Counted from the first letter of the stretch, positions 50,735 to 63,175 are shown. The stretch is 64,000 nucleotides of DNA from Gymnogyps californianus (GCF_018139145.2 NC_059471.1:84590520-84654519), one strand, 5' to 3'. Translations and numbers: made by a program. The notes: generated from the letters alone by a model not told the origin.

Positions 50735-50965
50735 CTCTCAGCCTCTCCTCACAGGAGGGATGCTCCAGTCACCTTAGTGGCCCTTCGCTGTACTCCCCCT
50801 AGTATGCCCATGTCTCTCTTGTACTGGGCAGCCCAGAACTGGACACAGCACTCCGGGTGTGGCCTCACCAGGACTGAATAAAGGGGAAGGATCACCTCCC
50901 TTGACCTGCTGGCAACACTCCTAATGCAGCCCAGGATTTGGCTGGAAAAGGCTCGTTTGCCTTCT
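50735..50965 (-). mobile_element. CR1 LINE fragment, part 2
   Basis: Continuation of the CR1 at 49955-50335, starting CTCTCAGCCTCTCCTCACAGG and running through TGTACTGGGCAGCCCAGAACTGGACACAG and GATCACCTCCCTTGACCTGCTGG (blocks near 50818 and 50890). On the minus strand it reads [20 protein letters not shown]. Similarity ends near 50965. Confidence 0.9.
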
Positions 50966-52939
50966 TCCATTTCAGAAATGGCATGCTGCTGCTTCTGTCA
51001 GCTCAAATAGGAGACAAATCCCTTGTGGCAGTGATGTGTTTGTCTCCAGGATACTGCTTTGTGTAGCACAGTTAGCAGGAAGAGGATTGGTAAGGGCACT
51101 GGGAGATCAAGGTGCTGTTTCCAGCTTCACTCCAGGTTGCATGTCTTTTTGTCCCCTCAGGTTTTTTTTGATAAATCACACAGACAATACAACTGGGACA
51201 GGACTAAATGAAAAATTCCCTCCTTGACACCACAGTTCACAATTGGCACCATGATTCTTTAACACAGTAGCTAAACACTTCTGAATAACACAATTTAATA
51301 TATTTAAAAATACATTTGCACATTACAGACAATCTTAGGAAATGCTTCACCTTTCACAAACCAGTGTACAGTGTCTCTCATTGGGGAAGACATACAGTGA
51401 CACCAATTCTGTCAATACCTGCTATTTCTAAGGCACACATTTGCAAACCACTTTAGAAAAACATTGCCATAGGAATACATTTCATATTTCCTTACCATTA
51501 AAGCTTCTTTTAGTGAAGAGATAAATTGGCTGTGTAACCTGAGATTTTCTAAAGCAATGCAAAGTTCTCAAACTTACTGTTTTACAAAGCTGTAATATGG
51601 GACATGGTGCTTTTTACCTTTGTACAGATATTTACCTTTTGATGAGTTAAAAAAGTCACTTTGCCCAACACCAAAATGAAACACAAAGCTCAAAATTCAG
51701 AGATTTTCTTCCTAGGAAAGGGTGCCCCAGGCATTTGGAGCCTGTCAGTTACATAGCTCAGGTCCAGCCTCTGTGACAGGTCTGACGATGCCACATTGCT
51801 AATGGGATCCAGCCTTAAACACGGTATAGCACCTCTCGCCTTCCCCTTCTACCTCAGTGATTCAGGCTGCAGTCCTGGCTTTGCAGGGCTGCCTGCAATT
51901 GTCATGCAGTGGAACAGCTTGTGATTTCTAAATTAAAATACATAGTTCTATTCTATTGGGGAATGAGTGTCATGACCATGGAGTGGTCACTGGATGAGGG
52001 AAAACAAGGGTGAACCTTAATTCACCTTTATACTCATTTATTGAAATTAACTACGTGTTGCATGGCTGGAGCCCAGATAATGCTCCAGGTTTATGACTGG
52101 TTCTTCTACAACTTTCATACAAATGTTAAAATCTAACTTGAACACATGAGTGTATTTACTTTCTCTCTTACAAAATAGAAATACAAAACCGCCTTCTAAT
52201 ATCACTTCTGTAATTTTGTAGGTCAGAATTACATTCAGTATTATCAGACTTTCAGGAGAAACAGAGCAAATGAACTTTTGTAAAGTGAAATCACTTACAA
52301 AAGCAAAGTGAAAAGACATGTATCCAACATCAATTATTATAATCACAAAGAGCTGAAATACAGCAACAATTTCTCATTTGTACATATTGGACAGCAAAAA
52401 AGTGGAAAAAATATATATACAACAAGCTTAATAGGGAACCAAATCTGAAACAGTTCTCTGCTGCTCATGGATAAGACAACTTTCCCTTAATTTTTTTAGT
52501 GCATTCCCTCTCATTCACAAGAACTAATGCATTTTATCTTCCTGTTCTAAGGCGAACTGAAAACAACCAAATCTTCCTTCAAATCAAGAACAGTTGTGAA
52601 CAACTGAATTAATACATATTCACCTGAGATCACTCTGAAATATAGGACAAGATCAATAACAATTAACAGCCAAGGTGCACAACCATTTTGTAATTTTTAA
52701 AGAGAAACAGCATTTATACAGAATAGTTTTTGCTACAGGACAGTAAAACTGTCATCTGTAAAGAGAATTATTGAAAACGGTATTGGAGGAGACACTATGA
52801 GGACCATAAGCAGCTTACTCTTCTACTTTCTTCTATTCAATATTGTCCTGTTCCCAACTTTCTGTAACATAAAAAGGGAGGGAAAGGAAGAATAAGTGGA
52901 AAAAAATTAGTTATTAAAAATATTTCTTCTGTAACTCAG
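50966..52939. other. Intergenic just downstream of CTPS2
   Basis: AT-rich, no supported gene. It may include distal 3' UTR of CTPS2 if polyadenylation occurs further down, for example at the AATAAA complement near 52035. Confidence 0.4.
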
Positions 52940-53550
52940 TTTATTTCATTCTTATGTCAGTTTCTCTCAAATCCGTTGACTGACTTCAAAGTAGTCCTAT
53001 GGTAAATACAACAAGTAGGTGCATTTCATCTAGGTCAAACAGCATAAAGCAAAACCACAAAGCTAAATATAGTCTACATGTGTATCCAGCTCCGATTAAT
53101 GGGTAGAATTAACCCCGAGATAAAAATAAATGAGCCAATGCTTCTATCCTTCTTTTATATCTGCAATTAGTTATTTAATCCGTTCTAGAGTAATTCTGTT
53201 GAATACAATTGGTAGCCACTAGCGACATGTTCAAACAAAATCAGCTTGACTACTGATCACTACTTAAAAGCATCACAAAAGTACATTCATCCAAAGTCAC
53301 ATCTGCAATGGTAAACAGAGAACTACCGTTCATAAATTCCATTGAGGAAAGCAAGGTCAAAGCTAAAGGGGCTGTCCTGTACTCTGTGTTGGTCTCAAGA
53401 AACAGAGCCATAGTGATGTTTGGAGGTGGGAAGGATCTGGGCAAGAGTGAAAAGGAACATTTTGTCTACTTATTTTTTGGTCACTCTAGGACATGCATCA
53501 GTACTCTATCTGCATGCACTAGGTCATGAAATCATTTAACATTCTGTTCT

Positions 53551-53712
53551 CCCCTCTCATGATTTGAGGATGTATTATTATCTTTAACATGTGGCACATG
53601 AGAGGGAAAAAGAAACAAATTAAAAATCACAGAAGAAAGTCATGCTGCGGCCAAGGACTAAACTCCAATTTCTAGCATCTCATGCCAGTATTTTAATCAG
53701 GAGACCATCAGG
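53551..53712 (-). mobile_element. Ancient MIR-like SINE
   Basis: On the minus strand this reads as a decayed tRNA-derived SINE of the MIR type. It has GATGGTCTCCTGATTAAAATAC (A-box region), an ACTGGCATGAGATGCTAGAAATTGG stretch, a CCTTGGCCGCAGCATGAC region and the downstream AAAGATAATAATACATCCTCA block typical of the MIR core and tail. It is strongly diverged, consistent with an insertion predating birds. The match is from memory of the consensus. Confidence 0.5.
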
Positions 53713-54371
53713 CAGAAATGCATCATTCATATGCAGCCTTAATCGTCTGTTTGGCACAGCTCCTTAGCGACTACACCATGTGAGAGGAATAAAATCAGAG
53801 GGGAAAGTTGTGTCCTGCTTACAGAAGCGCTCAGAAACACTGAAAAGCATGAATGCACACATGTATCAGAGTACCATACCAGCCACAACTCTGATGAATC
53901 TGTGTAGGGAAAATAAAATAAGACTAAGATTCAAATCCAGATCCTGCAGAGATCAGGTGTCTCACAGGAAATATAACCTCCAAACTGAAAGGAAATCTAT
54001 GGCTACCATGTTTACAGGTGAAAAAACAACCAATCCAACATCACTTTGGCAAAGCCTATGGCAAACAAAGCTACGATTTTATAAAACTTGTTTGTATCTC
54101 TATCACTCTGCAGATTAAATCCAAGTATTTATCTTGGGATGTCTTCATTGTATCAATGCATCAAACGCAATTACAGGTGAATATTAATGCAAAATAAAAA
54201 GTCATGTCAACATAGTGTACTCGAAGGGATCCAAACTTGCAAACCGAAGTAACAACAAAAAAAAACCCCACCACAATTTTTAAATGTATTTTCATTGTAT
54301 CTTCAAACACTAACACAACTTGATTTTGTACGGCATCGTACTATAAGCTGTACCCAAAACACTTAGTAGAC

Positions 54372-54377
54372 TTTAAT
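54372..54377 (-). terminator. Candidate proximal ATTAAA poly(A) signal
   Basis: The complement reads ATTAAA, 222 bases beyond the CTPS2 stop codon. It is a non-canonical but common signal, with no strong GU-rich element obvious downstream. Confidence 0.2.
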
Positions 54378-54598
54378 ATCACAGTTGCAGAGTTAAGCAA
54401 CAGAAGAGGAAAACAATTAAGTGCTGCAGGCAAGGAAGAAAACATATGCTCTTAGATGGGATGTGAAACAAAAGGGAGAATCAAGATAACTTTGTCTCCT
54501 GTTTTAAGTCTAGAAGAAATAAATGTCATAAAGCAGTATCAAAACAATTCAGTTTACCTCAATAGCATCATCCATTTCTGTGATCTCATACAATCATT

Positions 54599-54668
54599 TC
54601 AGCTTGTTTCTGAATTAGAAAACTCTTTTTCTGGAGAGCTGTCATCACTGAGGTCACTGTAGCTGTCA
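54599..54668 (-). CDS. CTPS2: CTPS2 last coding exon (C-terminal tail)
   Basis: Last 70 coding bases of CTP synthase 2. A good acceptor precedes it on the minus strand (GTGTATTGCTTTTAACAG, with a branch-like TTCTGAC upstream). The exon opens with T, completing a codon begun by the previous exon (AG|T, serine), then reads DSYSDLSDDSS followed by PEKEFSNSETS and a TGA stop at 54599-54601. The joined context CKLSP-S-DSYSD matches the vertebrate CTPS2 C-terminus, where this Ser/Asp-rich, probably phosphorylated tail varies after the SDD motif. The tail lies outside both catalytic domains. Splice phase, strand and residue match together make the assignment firm; only the transcript end is unknown. 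Confidence 0.93.
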
Positions 54669-56017
54669 CTGTTAAAAGCAATACACAGTCAGAAGGATCT
54701 AAAACAAATACTTTATTTCAAACCCTCCAACCCAGATGATGCATATGACCAACACTTTCCTCAAATGCAACCCACTTCCAGAAAACTACTTTAAGCTCAT
54801 GCTCAATTTTGGTATTTTAGAATGCCTTCCTCTACAGGAATGGGCTTAAGTTTGGAGTCTAAGACCTGATGTGAAAAAACATTCTACCTGATAAACAGTA
54901 TGTTCAATTTCTTTTTACTTGGCTCCTGTACATTCATTCTACAGTTTGCTGGTGCTGTGTGCCTACGACCATGATTAACAACATGGAGAATAACAGGTAT
55001 TCAGAGCAAGACTAAAAGGAATTTCTCCTAGATGATAAAGAAAATGATTGTTTTGACCACAGAAAAAGTTAAGACAGCTTTAACTTTATTTACTCAGAAT
55101 GCTTCAATTTATACTTAAATTACAATTCTTGCTCTTCCAGTGAGAACATAAATCATTTTCATTGCACTAAGCAATATCCTGACAGTTTTTCCTGAGGTTT
55201 TTATCCCCTTCTGCTGTGTCCTGAGAGAAGTCGACCAGTTTTCACAGAACAAACTGCCATGCAAGTGATTGTTTTATAAGTGGCCAGAACAAGGAAACAG
55301 TGAAGAACAGGAATCACCACAGCGACTAAGAGAAAGAAGTGCCCACAAACCACATTTTCAGTCAGCTGTGATGTCTATTGTGTCTCCAGGTTTATCTTAA
55401 CTCTAAGTGCACCTCTTCAGAAGAACCTCCAGCCTCAACCTCCCCCTACTATACTTCACTTCTACACTCTGTTTTCCAGATACTTGAATTTCCCAAGATC
55501 AGAAGCCAGCAAAGGGAGCCCAGGGAACTGATAAGTACATTTGAGCAGCAATAATTCTGGTCAGCTCTGTGATACTTCAGAGCACAGGTTATGGTTAGCA
55601 CAGTACAGGCGGGGATCTCAGACCTCGTTTGTGTGGGTACACCAGTGTCAGCCTTGGGTACCAACTCTACTCCAGCCACTGCACAGCTGTCTTGTCACAT
55701 CTCACTCTTATCACATACACCTTCATCCTCCAGCCAACAGGACCTCAGTCACGTCACGCTCCCCACCTCTGGGCACGATCTCCTACTGACACATCAAGCA
55801 CATAGCCCATGACCCACCTAGACACAGCCTTATCAGCTGATCCACAGTGACTGCCTGCTGTGTAATGTTTCAAGGGGAACTATGTAAGCCCGCAGCTGGA
55901 GATCTTTGATCTAGACTGCAATGTGGAACAGTGAACAAACTGCACTCAGCTACACTGGTGCTTGTTACTGAGCACTACCTTGTAGCCTGAATTTCACCCT
56001 CTCTTCTTTGGGAGGGG

Positions 56018-56046
56018 AAAAAAAAAAAAAAAAAATAAAAAAAAAA
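56018..56046 (+). repeat. Poly(A) run
   Basis: Eighteen A, one T, then ten A. It could be a retroposon tail, but no source sequence is recognisable upstream. Confidence 0.85.
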
Positions 56047-59000
56047 TCAGAGATTAGGTAAAAACACAGCCATTTTAATAAGAGTGGGACAGGAGGAATG
56101 GGACCAACAGTCATCTCATTTAATTTCTACCTCTGACTGTTAGGAACGCCTCCCACAGTTACAGCAAATCACTGTACCAAATTCTGTACAAGACAGTGTA
56201 GATATTCCAACTGTTCTAACATTAAGACTTTGCCTACAGCATTCTGCCCTTTATTCGCACGACACGCATGTTGTTGATGCGGTTCTTATAAAGAGTGTGT
56301 CATATTGGGCTAGTATGAAATGCTCAATTTGATCATGTCACCAGCTGGCAAACAATTGCACAGTTCAAGTGAGGGAAGTGTTGTTAACAGTATGATCAAG
56401 CATGCCAGATGCACACAGACAAACACAACATCACCGACATTGTACTTACTTCTTTCTGAAAGTACCCATGGAAACATGGAATAAAAATTCAGTATTATTA
56501 AAAGAGTTTTGCATTTTCACATCACAGCAAAATAGCAAAAATTGTCCACAGAACAGAGGGTAAAACTGTGATTGCAGAGAGCTGCATAATCTTATGATAG
56601 CCCTGGTTTAAGCCAAAAGTCTTCAGAGAACTTTTTTTTTTTTAATCGGCTCTGCTGCCCAGTGGCAGTCACAGCGCAAAAACATACACCAGAGCTCTGT
56701 ATATAACACAGCATGGGAGACAGATGCTTAAATAAAAATGCTCAGGGACCAATGAGGTGAGTGGAGAACTGCCCAGCTTCATCTCTTGAAGACAGTTAGG
56801 CGCTGATCCCCACCCAGCACTCTCATCAGTCCTCCCCCACTCAATGACATAGGTTTTAGAGGCATTCACCCACAGAAGCAGTCACACAACACTGGATGCT
56901 TCTGTCATTTCATTAACTTACCACTCCAACTTCTCAGGCCTGTTTCCAGTTTGCAGAAGCTGAGGGTCACCTGGCTAGCTACTAGCCCAGAGGCTAAAAC
57001 ACTTACTCAGCCGGTGACAATTTTGTTCCTGTTCCCACACTGCCCAATTCAGTACAAGATTTGACTCCGCATCACAGAGAAGGGCTCTTGTCCTCACATT
57101 CCTGACTTTTGCAGTAGCACCTCACAGTCTCCCCTACTTCAGGGCTGTTCTGTGGGGTGTAAGTCAGTTTTCTCTCTAACAGGCAGGCCACAGTGGCAAG
57201 AAAAGTAGGGGAAATACCCAGGTAAGGATCAGCTCTTGGGCTTCAGACTCAGGTAACTGTCAGTCTCACAGTTTCAGCTGCTTGAACAATATCTCTAAGC
57301 ACCCCCAGAAACTGCGGTATCACGGTAACAAGAACAACTTAGGCTCCAAGGAAACCTGAACTTCTTCAGGAGTTAAGCTGCCAGTGGACTTGAAAGCAAA
57401 CAGGGACTCATGAATCTTGGCATATCTGCACCTGGGTGTTATAGCTCCAAACCAGTGCTGATGTACCGTTCGTAAGATTTACTGTGATACGAACTGTATT
57501 CAACTGATGAGTAATCTGAAGAAAAACTCCAGGTGGTATTAACCACAAATGAGTCATCACCTCTCTTCGGAATAAATGTGTACTTCCTTCCAAATTACAC
57601 TGAGTTGCTACACAGATATCAAGCACAAAACCCAAATGGATATTTTGTGCTCACAGTTGCTAATATTATGCAACCTTACTTAAATGTGCTGGCTGTGAAA
57701 GTGGTGGTGGTGGGAAACCAAATAAGCCCAGCTTTTCCTTTATGAAACTCTTTTTCACACTGAGCCCTCAACTGAAAAAATATGCTTACATTTCCTTCAG
57801 CAAGTTTTCTCTCAGTTTGTGTATAAATTAATTAGTAATTATCTTGGGCAGGAACCTGACACCCACTTCATCTTGTTTGTAATGACTCTTACAACAGTGG
57901 ACTCCCAACAAAAAGGAGCTAGTGAGCAGATCTAAGGCCACCACCGCGGTTCTATTCCGCCTTTTTTTTCTCACGGGATCTGGAGTATAAAGATGTGGCC
58001 AAGAGAAAAACAGAACAAAACTCAAGAGTATGCAGTGTCACTGCATCTAGTCAGTCAGTTCAGTCTTCAAGATGAAGAATTTTGGTCACTTTGATCCTTA
58101 CACCTACTCTACCTGTAGTTAACGGAAATACATTCACTGCAATGTGAAACATCTACTAGTACCTAGCTGGCATTTCACTTTGCAGTGAACTGCAACATAT
58201 TTCCTGACTGGAGCAAGGAAAACATCCTCTGTTGAGAAATTACATTATGGGGTTTTGTTTTAAAGTTCACTCATCCTCAGCTCCCTGTCTTCCAAAGACG
58301 TAAGCAATAAAAAGAGCTTCCCCCTGCATGTGTTCCATTATTACCAAATTCATGCCCGTTTCAGATCTCTCTGTTCTACTGACAGAGGTATCATCATACC
58401 TCTGCTATGCATCAGTCTAAAGCACAGAAGGAAGCAAGATGAGAAGATTGCCTGTAAGTATGGTATGGAAGGTAGCCGACAGCTGGGGCCACACGGCATG
58501 AAGCTGTAATGCATCACCTCAGCAACCAATCTCAGCTGCAAAATCACTAGAATTAAGACTCAAGATTAATTTTAAAGCTATATTTCTCAAACAGGCACTC
58601 AATAGCGCCAAACTCCCTGCTTTCAATGTTTTTATTAAGAAACACAGGCAACTGTAAAATGGGTACTCCTTGAACGTTCTGTTTGTTTCACGTGGAAAAT
58701 CCAGATCAACATTCTTTAGAAACGAAGTATTTGACACAGTTTCAGAGGGGCTATTTTCATCCTTTTTTAACGTATAATTGACAAAAAAGTCCTTTTCCAG
58801 AAATGTAAGCAATTTAAACAATTGTTACAGTAATGCTATTCCTTGCAAAGGCAGGAGCCAAGCTAAGTGCATTTCTTCCTCAATGCAAATTAAAGATAAA
58901 TGTAATTACATTTAGTACAGGCTGTGGCTGTTTAAAACAAACACTTGTTATAGCTTTTGAGAACCTAGCAAAAAGAAATCTGTCAATTATTATTATTTAT

Positions 59001-59119
59001 TCCTCCCAGAAAAAGCTGAATGATTAAAATTATTATAGTCAATAAAACATTATTTAAAATAAATGCATACTTGATTGTGCAATGGTTACAATTGCAGTCA
59101 CCCATATTTCTCAGTGCAT

Positions 59120-59150
59120 ATTTTTATGATCATTATACGATCATAAAAAT
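59120..59150. repeat. Perfect 12-bp inverted repeat, 7-base loop
   Basis: ATTTTTATGATC (59120-59131) and GATCATAAAAAT (59139-59150) are exact reverse complements around ATTATAC. Further ATGATC copies follow up to about 59190. It lies in the CTPS2 intron and would form a weak AT-rich hairpin in RNA. Confidence 0.9.
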
Positions 59151-59739
59151 GATCATATATCATTTATTATGATCACCATCATTATATGATCCCATGCTTC
59201 CATGAAACATCATTTCATTGAAGAATCTCTCAGCACATACCTAAGACTCCCCAGTTCCAACCTGCCAGACATCTGCACTCACGTAACTGGACCTAGAATA
59301 ACGGTTTTATTAGGACCCAGCATTACAAAAATCACAACCAAGATGCCAGAACATATCCGGGTGTTATCAAAACTCTCAGCTGAGTCTTATGCATGGGATT
59401 CAATTCATTCAGCTTTAGACATCTTCATCTGAGATAGTTACCATCAGCTTCTTACAAGCAATGGAGAGAAACAGGCACTTGTAGGGTATAATGCTTCTGA
59501 CCCACTATCATGAGCTATTTGGCTTCTTTAAAGTGCATATTCACTTAGCGACTACAGAAAAAGACTTGGGGTGACTAGCTCAGAAGTGTCGTCACTGTAA
59601 ACATCTAATATTAAAATGACAAAGTAACTGCCATAACTAACCATTACTAAGTTCATCACTAAGTACCACTATGGTTGAGAAGGGACTTCCTTTAAAACTT
59701 TTTCTATAGTTTTCTGTAAGAGCTCTGAGGGTACCAACA

Positions 59740-59990
59740 GGTCTTAGCTGCCCTGACCATCCTCACCTGGGGCCTCCACCGATGGGCCCAGGAGCCTTGG
59801 CTCCCAATCCTTGCCTGAGCTATGTCGCAGGCATGCCTGTACCCTTCTCTGTAGTTCTGTAGTCACTTGTTGACTGGACTTCCTGGATTGACCTCAGACC
59901 TAACTCATCACTTTGCACTTCAGCACTGGACTGTCTGTAGGACATGGTGACTGTCACTGGAGCCGGTCCGCTTGCCTTCTTTGGCAACTG
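59740..59990 (+). repeat. Unnamed interspersed repeat, copy B
   Basis: Related to 31795-32100. It has GGAGCCTTGGCTCCC near 59791, CTTGCCTGAGCTATGTCGCAGG near 59811, and CTCAGACCTAACTCATCACTTTGC near 59893 followed by a CACTGGACTGTC block. It also has the GACCATCCTCACCTGGGGCCTCCACC stretch (near 59754). It resembles a bird interspersed repeat I have seen, but I cannot name the family. It is inserted antisense to CTPS2. Confidence 0.6.
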
Positions 59991-60941
59991 TAGCACTGAC
60001 TCCTGCTGGTGAGGACACTATGCCTAGCAGTACAGTTGCCACCCCTAGCTCCTGGATTGTCTTCTTTTGTGGAGAAGCCCCTCTCTTGCTGCTCTCTTGA
60101 CTGTCTTCAAACCACAAGATTTTCTTCACTTTCCTCTGAAATGTCTGGATTTGGCAAATGGCAGAAATATGATGCTGTGCCAGATGTGTTCTTGGTTGGG
60201 GACAATGTACAGGGGCCATCAGAGATAGCCCTGCCCATACCTTCTTTGTCCCTCCTACACCAGGACATGTCACACAGGCTGTTTCCTGTTCTGTTCGTAG
60301 GTGCTTGCCCAAACCTCCCTATACAGCTGATTTGGGAGATAGCTGGACCATCTTAGTGCACTAAGCACCATATAGGTAAATCTTCTTGAGGTTTTTTTCT
60401 TTATGCACCACTCCTTCTGTCCTCCGGCCACTTTTGTTCCTTGTCTCTGAATGCAACTCATAAGTCATCTTTTATTAATAACCTGTCTAGAACTTAACAG
60501 AGTACTCTGTGACTAGATGGCATTGCATTGGTGCCTCACATTAGCATATTCACTAACGACTTGCAAAAATTTCTTTTGGCGGTAGTCCTAGTTGCCCACA
60601 CTTTCTCACCTAGGAACATCTCTCACTTCCTACATTTCCTCCCATCTACTGGACATTGTGTGAATCTTTAACTTGTTACCCTCTTCCTCCAACGAAACAC
60701 ATGATTTCATTATTTTCAGCACAGGTTTCTAAATTCCCTATATATTTTTATCTTATTTCTTTGTTCTGAATAGTGCTTTCAGCTCTTATTTAAATGACTT
60801 TATTTGCAAATATCATTAATGCACTGTGGCCTACTCTTGTAGGCTATTAATAAAGATGTTGGTTGAGGGGAAAGAAGAAATAAAGCCTGCTGATGCTAAA
60901 CTTGCTATGGGGAAAAAAAAACAGCAATATGGCTTTATTGT

Positions 60942-60977
60942 GTGATTTTGCAATCCATCAGTGATTTTGCAATCCAT
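60942..60977. repeat. 19-bp tandem duplication
   Basis: GTGATTTTGCAATCCATCA (60942-60960) is repeated immediately as GTGATTTTGCAATCCAT (60961-60977). Confidence 0.9.
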
Positions 60978-61317
60978 ATGACACTGTTCCCAAAGATAAG
61001 CCAGTTTTTATTACTTTATCCAAATGAAACTCTGTAAGACTCAGTAAAAGACAACAACATTACATGTGAAGTTCCCCTCTTCATCCACTAGTTTTCCATT
61101 AAAACTTTTTGTTTTCTCTTAAAAAGCAGCATATTTGTGGGTATTGTACACTTTCTGAGAGTCTCCTGTGGTTCTGGTTTTCTCTCTCCTTTAAAAAGAA
61201 ACATGTAAACTGGCAACCTCTCACCTTCCTGAGCTCTGTATGAAATGGTGACTTCAGTATTTCCATGGAAAGATTTGGAAAAGGTCATGATTTAAAAGCA
61301 TTCACAAGGAAATGAAA

Positions 61318-61390
61318 TGCATGGCTTTGATGGTTAGGCGCTCATGCCATAAAGCACAAGAGGTTGAAACCACAAAGGCAACTTAGATGC
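61318..61390 (+). mobile_element. Possible decayed tRNA-derived SINE
   Basis: TGATGGTTAGGCGCTCATGCC resembles a pol III A box region, and GAGGTTGAAACC about 30 bases on resembles a B box. There is no cloverleaf, so it is not a tRNA gene. A MIR-like relic is possible. Confidence 0.25.
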
Positions 61391-63175
61391 CCAACTACCA
61401 CTTCAGATAACTAAGTAATAACTCATCACTGAGTTACTCTGATCCTTTGCTCAGTTCTTGCCTGTCTCTGTACGCACCAAAGCTTCTGGGAACTAAGTTT
61501 ACCCCAGAGGATGCATTCCAGTCTCAAACTAGGTATGCTCATGCCTATGTGTAAGCATTCTCAGACTGTCTACTAGACTAGGCCTCACAAAAATTTAGGA
61601 GAAGGTTTATTCACTTTTATTTATTTAGGACACTCTCCTGGGAGGTGTGATGCATCTTTAAATTTACTGTTTGCTTTGCTTAGAAGCTAGGGCTTCTGTC
61701 CAGGTGTCAGATGTTCTAAAATTGCATCCTAATTATGGGGCTGTTAAATGTTCTGGGGTAATGACTTCCTGTTAAGAATCTCATGCTGAAATATGTATTT
61801 CCTTTTTAACTCTCTTCTTAGTGTTTTTAATAGCCTAGTTTAAGTAATCTGCTCAACTTGCTGGCCTCCACAAATTCTCTTTCAGGTTACATCTTTGCTC
61901 TAGTCAACAGCATGACTACAATTCATGCAGGCAGTGCTGGATGAGGTGTGCAGAAAATCCTCTCCTCAGATTTGTTTCAGTCTTGTTACGACATGCCTTA
62001 GCTTTACTGCTCAATGAAATCACTAGCATTCTGGAGTTTAAAGGTTTAAATTGGAAATCCTTTCCACTCAGCAGGTGGATATGTTAATATGAGTGGGTGT
62101 GCTGTAATTAGCACTGAAATTCCCTCCTGAACGTTCTTCCCTGCAAAATGCTCCTCTTTTAGCCTCAAAATGTTTTTCTATTCCAATGCTCTTTCTCAAG
62201 ACAGAGGGGTTTGCTTGACTGCTGTGTAACTAGGTAAATGGTAAAATTTGTATTTTTATATATAAAGTTTTGGGGTATGAATTTTTGTCTTTGCTAAATG
62301 TTTAAGTGGTGGTTGGAGTTTATTGTATGAACATGAAGAAAAAGTGTTGGGTATACTTTTTTATTGATTAATCCAAATAAGTGTAAGTGCAGCACATTCA
62401 GTAATTGCTGAAATTTAAAGTCAAGGTTAGAAAACATATTTGCTATAATGCTAAGGGATTGAAATTTAAATAAGCAGGACACATGCAGATCACTTGTTCA
62501 AAAAAAGTAATTTTTCTTTATCTCAGAGAGACAAATAGGTATACTTATGGGAGGGAGCAGTAAAAGAAAGGATATTGGGACCTGGGAAACAAGATGAACT
62601 GTACCCACAAGAGGAAAAGACTGAAGAGCACTGTGCTTGAAGACTCCCTCCTGCCAAGCACCACAAAAATTTGATCTGTGTAATGCACTGGCACAAATTT
62701 TAAAAGGTAGATAATGTTATGACTGCTAATAACAATGACAGGCTAAGGTAACAGGAGTATTTAAATCAAGCTGTAGTTTGCAGATCAGAAAGAAATTCTC
62801 TCTGTATGTACATCATTGCACAATTGGCCAGGGTGAGCAAAGATGAGGTGAATTTATGAAAGACAACAGATACCCATAAGAAGCAGTGTACCAAAATAGA
62901 TTGATCTGGTCTGGCTTGGCTATTTTCCATTACTACTGAAACCTGAATAAAATTGCTATTTCTCGCTTAAGAAAAGGACCTCATTTTAATAGAAAGCAAT
63001 GCTCAAAAAAACCCCACCCCACAAAACTAGTAAGTTTGGTGCCTTGTTTAGAGGAAAAGCCACTAAGCCAGAGTTGGATCTGTTCTGTGTTTTTATTCAG
63101 TCATTCTGTGATTTTTTTTTTTTTATAATTTTTTTTTCAGTTTTGTTATTGTACCCTAGGCTTCCCTCTGACCTC

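Larger units (their letters stand above)
52940..54598 (-). other. CTPS2: Presumed CTPS2 3' UTR
   Basis: The sequence following the CTPS2 stop codon on the minus strand. The first canonical AATAAA downstream of the stop is the complement of 52940-52945, which would give a 3' UTR of about 1.65 kb. A weaker ATTAAA (complement of 54372-54377) could give a short form of about 230 bases. The true end cannot be set without transcript data. A MIR-like SINE (53551-53712) lies inside. Confidence 0.4.

Noticed and set aside
56935..56985. Minus-strand open stretch ending in a strong donor (GAGTG|GTAAGT) that could join in phase to the exon at 54668
   Set aside because: The CTPS2 exon at 63859 joins the last exon directly and gives the known C-terminus. 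This candidate has a pyrimidine-poor acceptor and an in-frame stop just upstream.
58105..58140. Possible 24-nt microexon on the minus strand, phase-compatible with the last CTPS2 exon
   Set aside because: Weak donor (GTAGAG), and no known CTPS2 insertion at this place.
61318..61390. tRNA gene
   Set aside because: Box-like motifs but no cloverleaf; at best a SINE relic.
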